DNA of 64,000 nucleotides, taken from NCBI RefSeq assembly GCF_002499975.2, contig NZ_CP052766.1, positions 3,038,001-3,102,000 on the forward strand, in the 5' to 3' direction. The position numbers were made by a program, and so were the translations under genes. This stretch comes from Alteromonas pelagimontana (GTDB taxonomy: Bacteria > Pseudomonadota > Gammaproteobacteria > Enterobacterales > Alteromonadaceae). Under the pieces are notes generated by a model that saw only the letters and a list, made by a program, of their open reading frames with translations, did not search any database and was not told where the DNA came from. Of the stretch, positions 62,752-64,000 are shown in pieces. Numbering within the stretch: the stretch's first letter is position 1; each line of letters starts with the position of its first letter.

Positions 62752-63864
62752 TTAATTTTTCATCGTACTTCGTAATAATTCAAGGCGTTGGGAACGCAAA
62801 GCGTCCCGTATGGCTTTTCCATGTTTGCCGCTGGCAATGATTTCCTGAACATCGATGTTTGCAGCGCGGCTTAAAGCGCGTTCAAACGCTTTACGTTTTT
62901 TGGTGATATTTTCTTCATCGGCTGTGGCCGTGATAGCCTGGAATGAGGCGACTTTCAGCAGTGCCTGGAATCGTTCAGGTTTACGCCAGGCGTCGGCTTT
63001 ATCTAAAATTTCTAACAACGCATCCGGTGATTTTGTATGGGTAAGTAAACTGCTAAAGGAGGCCGACAATAATGCCAGTTCCCTGTAGGAATTTGGAGCC
63101 TTTAACCGCTGACAAAGAGCCGTTGCTTCGGATTGGCTAAGCCCTAAAGCTAATGCGGCAAAACGTTCTTCATTGCTGGCTTTGCTGTTTGCTGCCAGAA
63201 TCAATGGTTGATATTTATCATCACCAAATTCCGCTAGTTCTGGAAACCAGTGTGACAGCGCGCCGCATTGTTGTAATACATGAAAATAAATGGCGGGTGA
63301 TTTTTCCATCAAGCTACGGCGCGTTTCCAGCCAGACGCGTTCGGCGCTCAAACTTTGTAATTCTCCACTCGCTGCCATTGACTTCATAAGCGCAAGAGTG
63401 TCATCGGCGACTTTAAAACCGAGATAGGCGTAACGGGCGGCAAAACGCGCTACGCGAAATACCCGTAAGGGATCTTCTGAAAAGGCGGCTGACACATGCC
63501 GAAGGCGCTTTTTCTCAAGGTCGGCTAAACCATGGTACGGGTCAATGATTTTTCCTCTGCTGTCCTTCGCCATCGCATTAATGGTGAGATCACGTCGAAG
63601 TAAATCTTCTTCAAGGGTAACGTCAGAATTAGCAACGCAGACAAAGCCAGTGTAGCCGGAGCCCGTTTTCCTTTCGGTACGTGCCAGCGCGTACTCTTCT
63701 CTGGTCTCGGGGTGCAGAAATACCGGAAAATCTTTGCCCACCTGAGTGTACCCTTTTGAAAGCAGTTGTTCTGCGGTAGCACCGACAACAACCCAGTCTC
63801 TTTCTGTGACTTTACGATGAAGCAGCTCATCCCTAACCGCACCGCCCACCAAATAGATTTTCAT
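62752..63864 (-). CDS. cca: CCA tRNA nucleotidyltransferase
   Basis: This 370-residue enzyme adds the CCA end to tRNAs. It begins MKIYLVGGAVRDELL with the metal-binding DWVVVGATAEQLL close behind; RRDLTINAMA, DPYHGLADLEKKRLRHV and FSEDPLRVFRVARFAARY follow. No C-terminal HD phosphohydrolase region is seen, so it is the shorter form of bacterial class II enzyme. The ATG at 63864 has AAGGA 5 bases ahead and is preferred over upstream codons reaching 63996. Confidence 0.93.
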   Translation of the reverse strand: MKIYLVGGAVRDELLHRKVTERDWVVVGATAEQLLSKGYTQVGKDFPVFLHPETREEYALARTERKTGSGYTGFVCVANSDVTLEEDLLRRDLTINAMAKDSRGKIIDPYHGLADLEKKRLRHVSAAFSEDPLRVFRVARFAARYAYLGFKVADDTLALMKSMAASGELQSLSAERVWLETRRSLMEKSPAIYFHVLQQCGALSHWFPELAEFGDDKYQPLILAANSKASNEERFAALALGLSQSEATALCQRLKAPNSYRELALLSASFSSLLTHTKSPDALLEILDKADAWRKPERFQALLKVASFQAITATADEENITKKRKAFERALSRAANIDVQEIIASGKHGKAIRDALRSQRLELLRSTMKN

Positions 63865-64000
63865 GACATTCCTTAAGCGTGCAGAAACCCTCGACGATAA
63901 TGAGATTATACCACTACTTTTGTCCGGTTGAGAGAAGAGAAGCGCTTCAGTGTTTATCGATAAGAACAACATTTGTTGCCACTTTCGCGGGAACATTTTG

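Noticed and set aside
1..64000. CRISPR array
   Set aside because: No regularly spaced short repeats were seen on reading through.

Overview
The window is most likely chromosomal DNA of a marine gammaproteobacterium of the Alteromonadales (Alteromonas or a close relative). This rests on gene content: a NagP/NagB-II style N-acetylglucosamine (GlcNAc) pathway with a TonB receptor, a YggN/DUF2884 protein, a COG3014-LpoB envelope operon, and the block hemW-rdgB, srmB, cca. It is an inference from families and gene order; no rRNA is present to settle it.

Layout. Positions 1-2200 hold a YCII-VOC fusion (cut by the window edge) with an ECF sigma factor that has a long C-terminal extension. A DUF4142 protein and a very large three-part protein follow (3312-7145: glycosidase-like + glycosyltransferase + FAD oxidoreductase). 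Next come a Crp/Fnr regulator, a four-gene envelope operon (14198 down to 9559), and two parallel SDR + VOC modules with divergent regulators (TetR at 15 kb, AraC at 20 kb), the second also carrying tag. A DASS transporter, an ankyrin-catalase pair and a dGTPase close the left part.

From about 28.1 to 47.9 kb lies an integrated genomic island of about 19.8 kb. It is bounded by a 3' fragment of a CAT-anticodon tRNA at 28077 and the intact tRNA at 47882, in direct orientation, sharing an identical 20-bp core. A tyrosine recombinase and an AlpA-like protein sit at the left end, and a tandem arm-type repeat occurs just inside both ends. The main cargo is two divergent gene groups around a ROK repressor: leftward a TonB receptor, two endonuclease/exonuclease/phosphatase-fold proteins and an alkaline phosphatase; rightward a phosphodiester glycosidase, a BadF-type kinase, a SIS deaminase, NagA and a NagP-like transporter. 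Four related 23-bp palindromes lie in their control regions. I read this as a system for taking GlcNAc and phosphate from a GlcNAc-1-phosphodiester glycan. The island also holds an IS5-type element, degraded sequence and a metallophosphoesterase.

Right of the island are an MbnP-like lipoprotein without an MbnH partner, a small unknown protein, a CidA/LrgA-LrgB pair, a REC-CheC + PAS pair, two DUF1566 proteins, YggN/DUF2884, a chemoreceptor gene cleanly split by an IS982 element with a 6-bp target duplication, and the housekeeping genes hemW, rdgB, srmB and cca. Two families of roughly 100-bp intergenic repeats each occur twice in the window.
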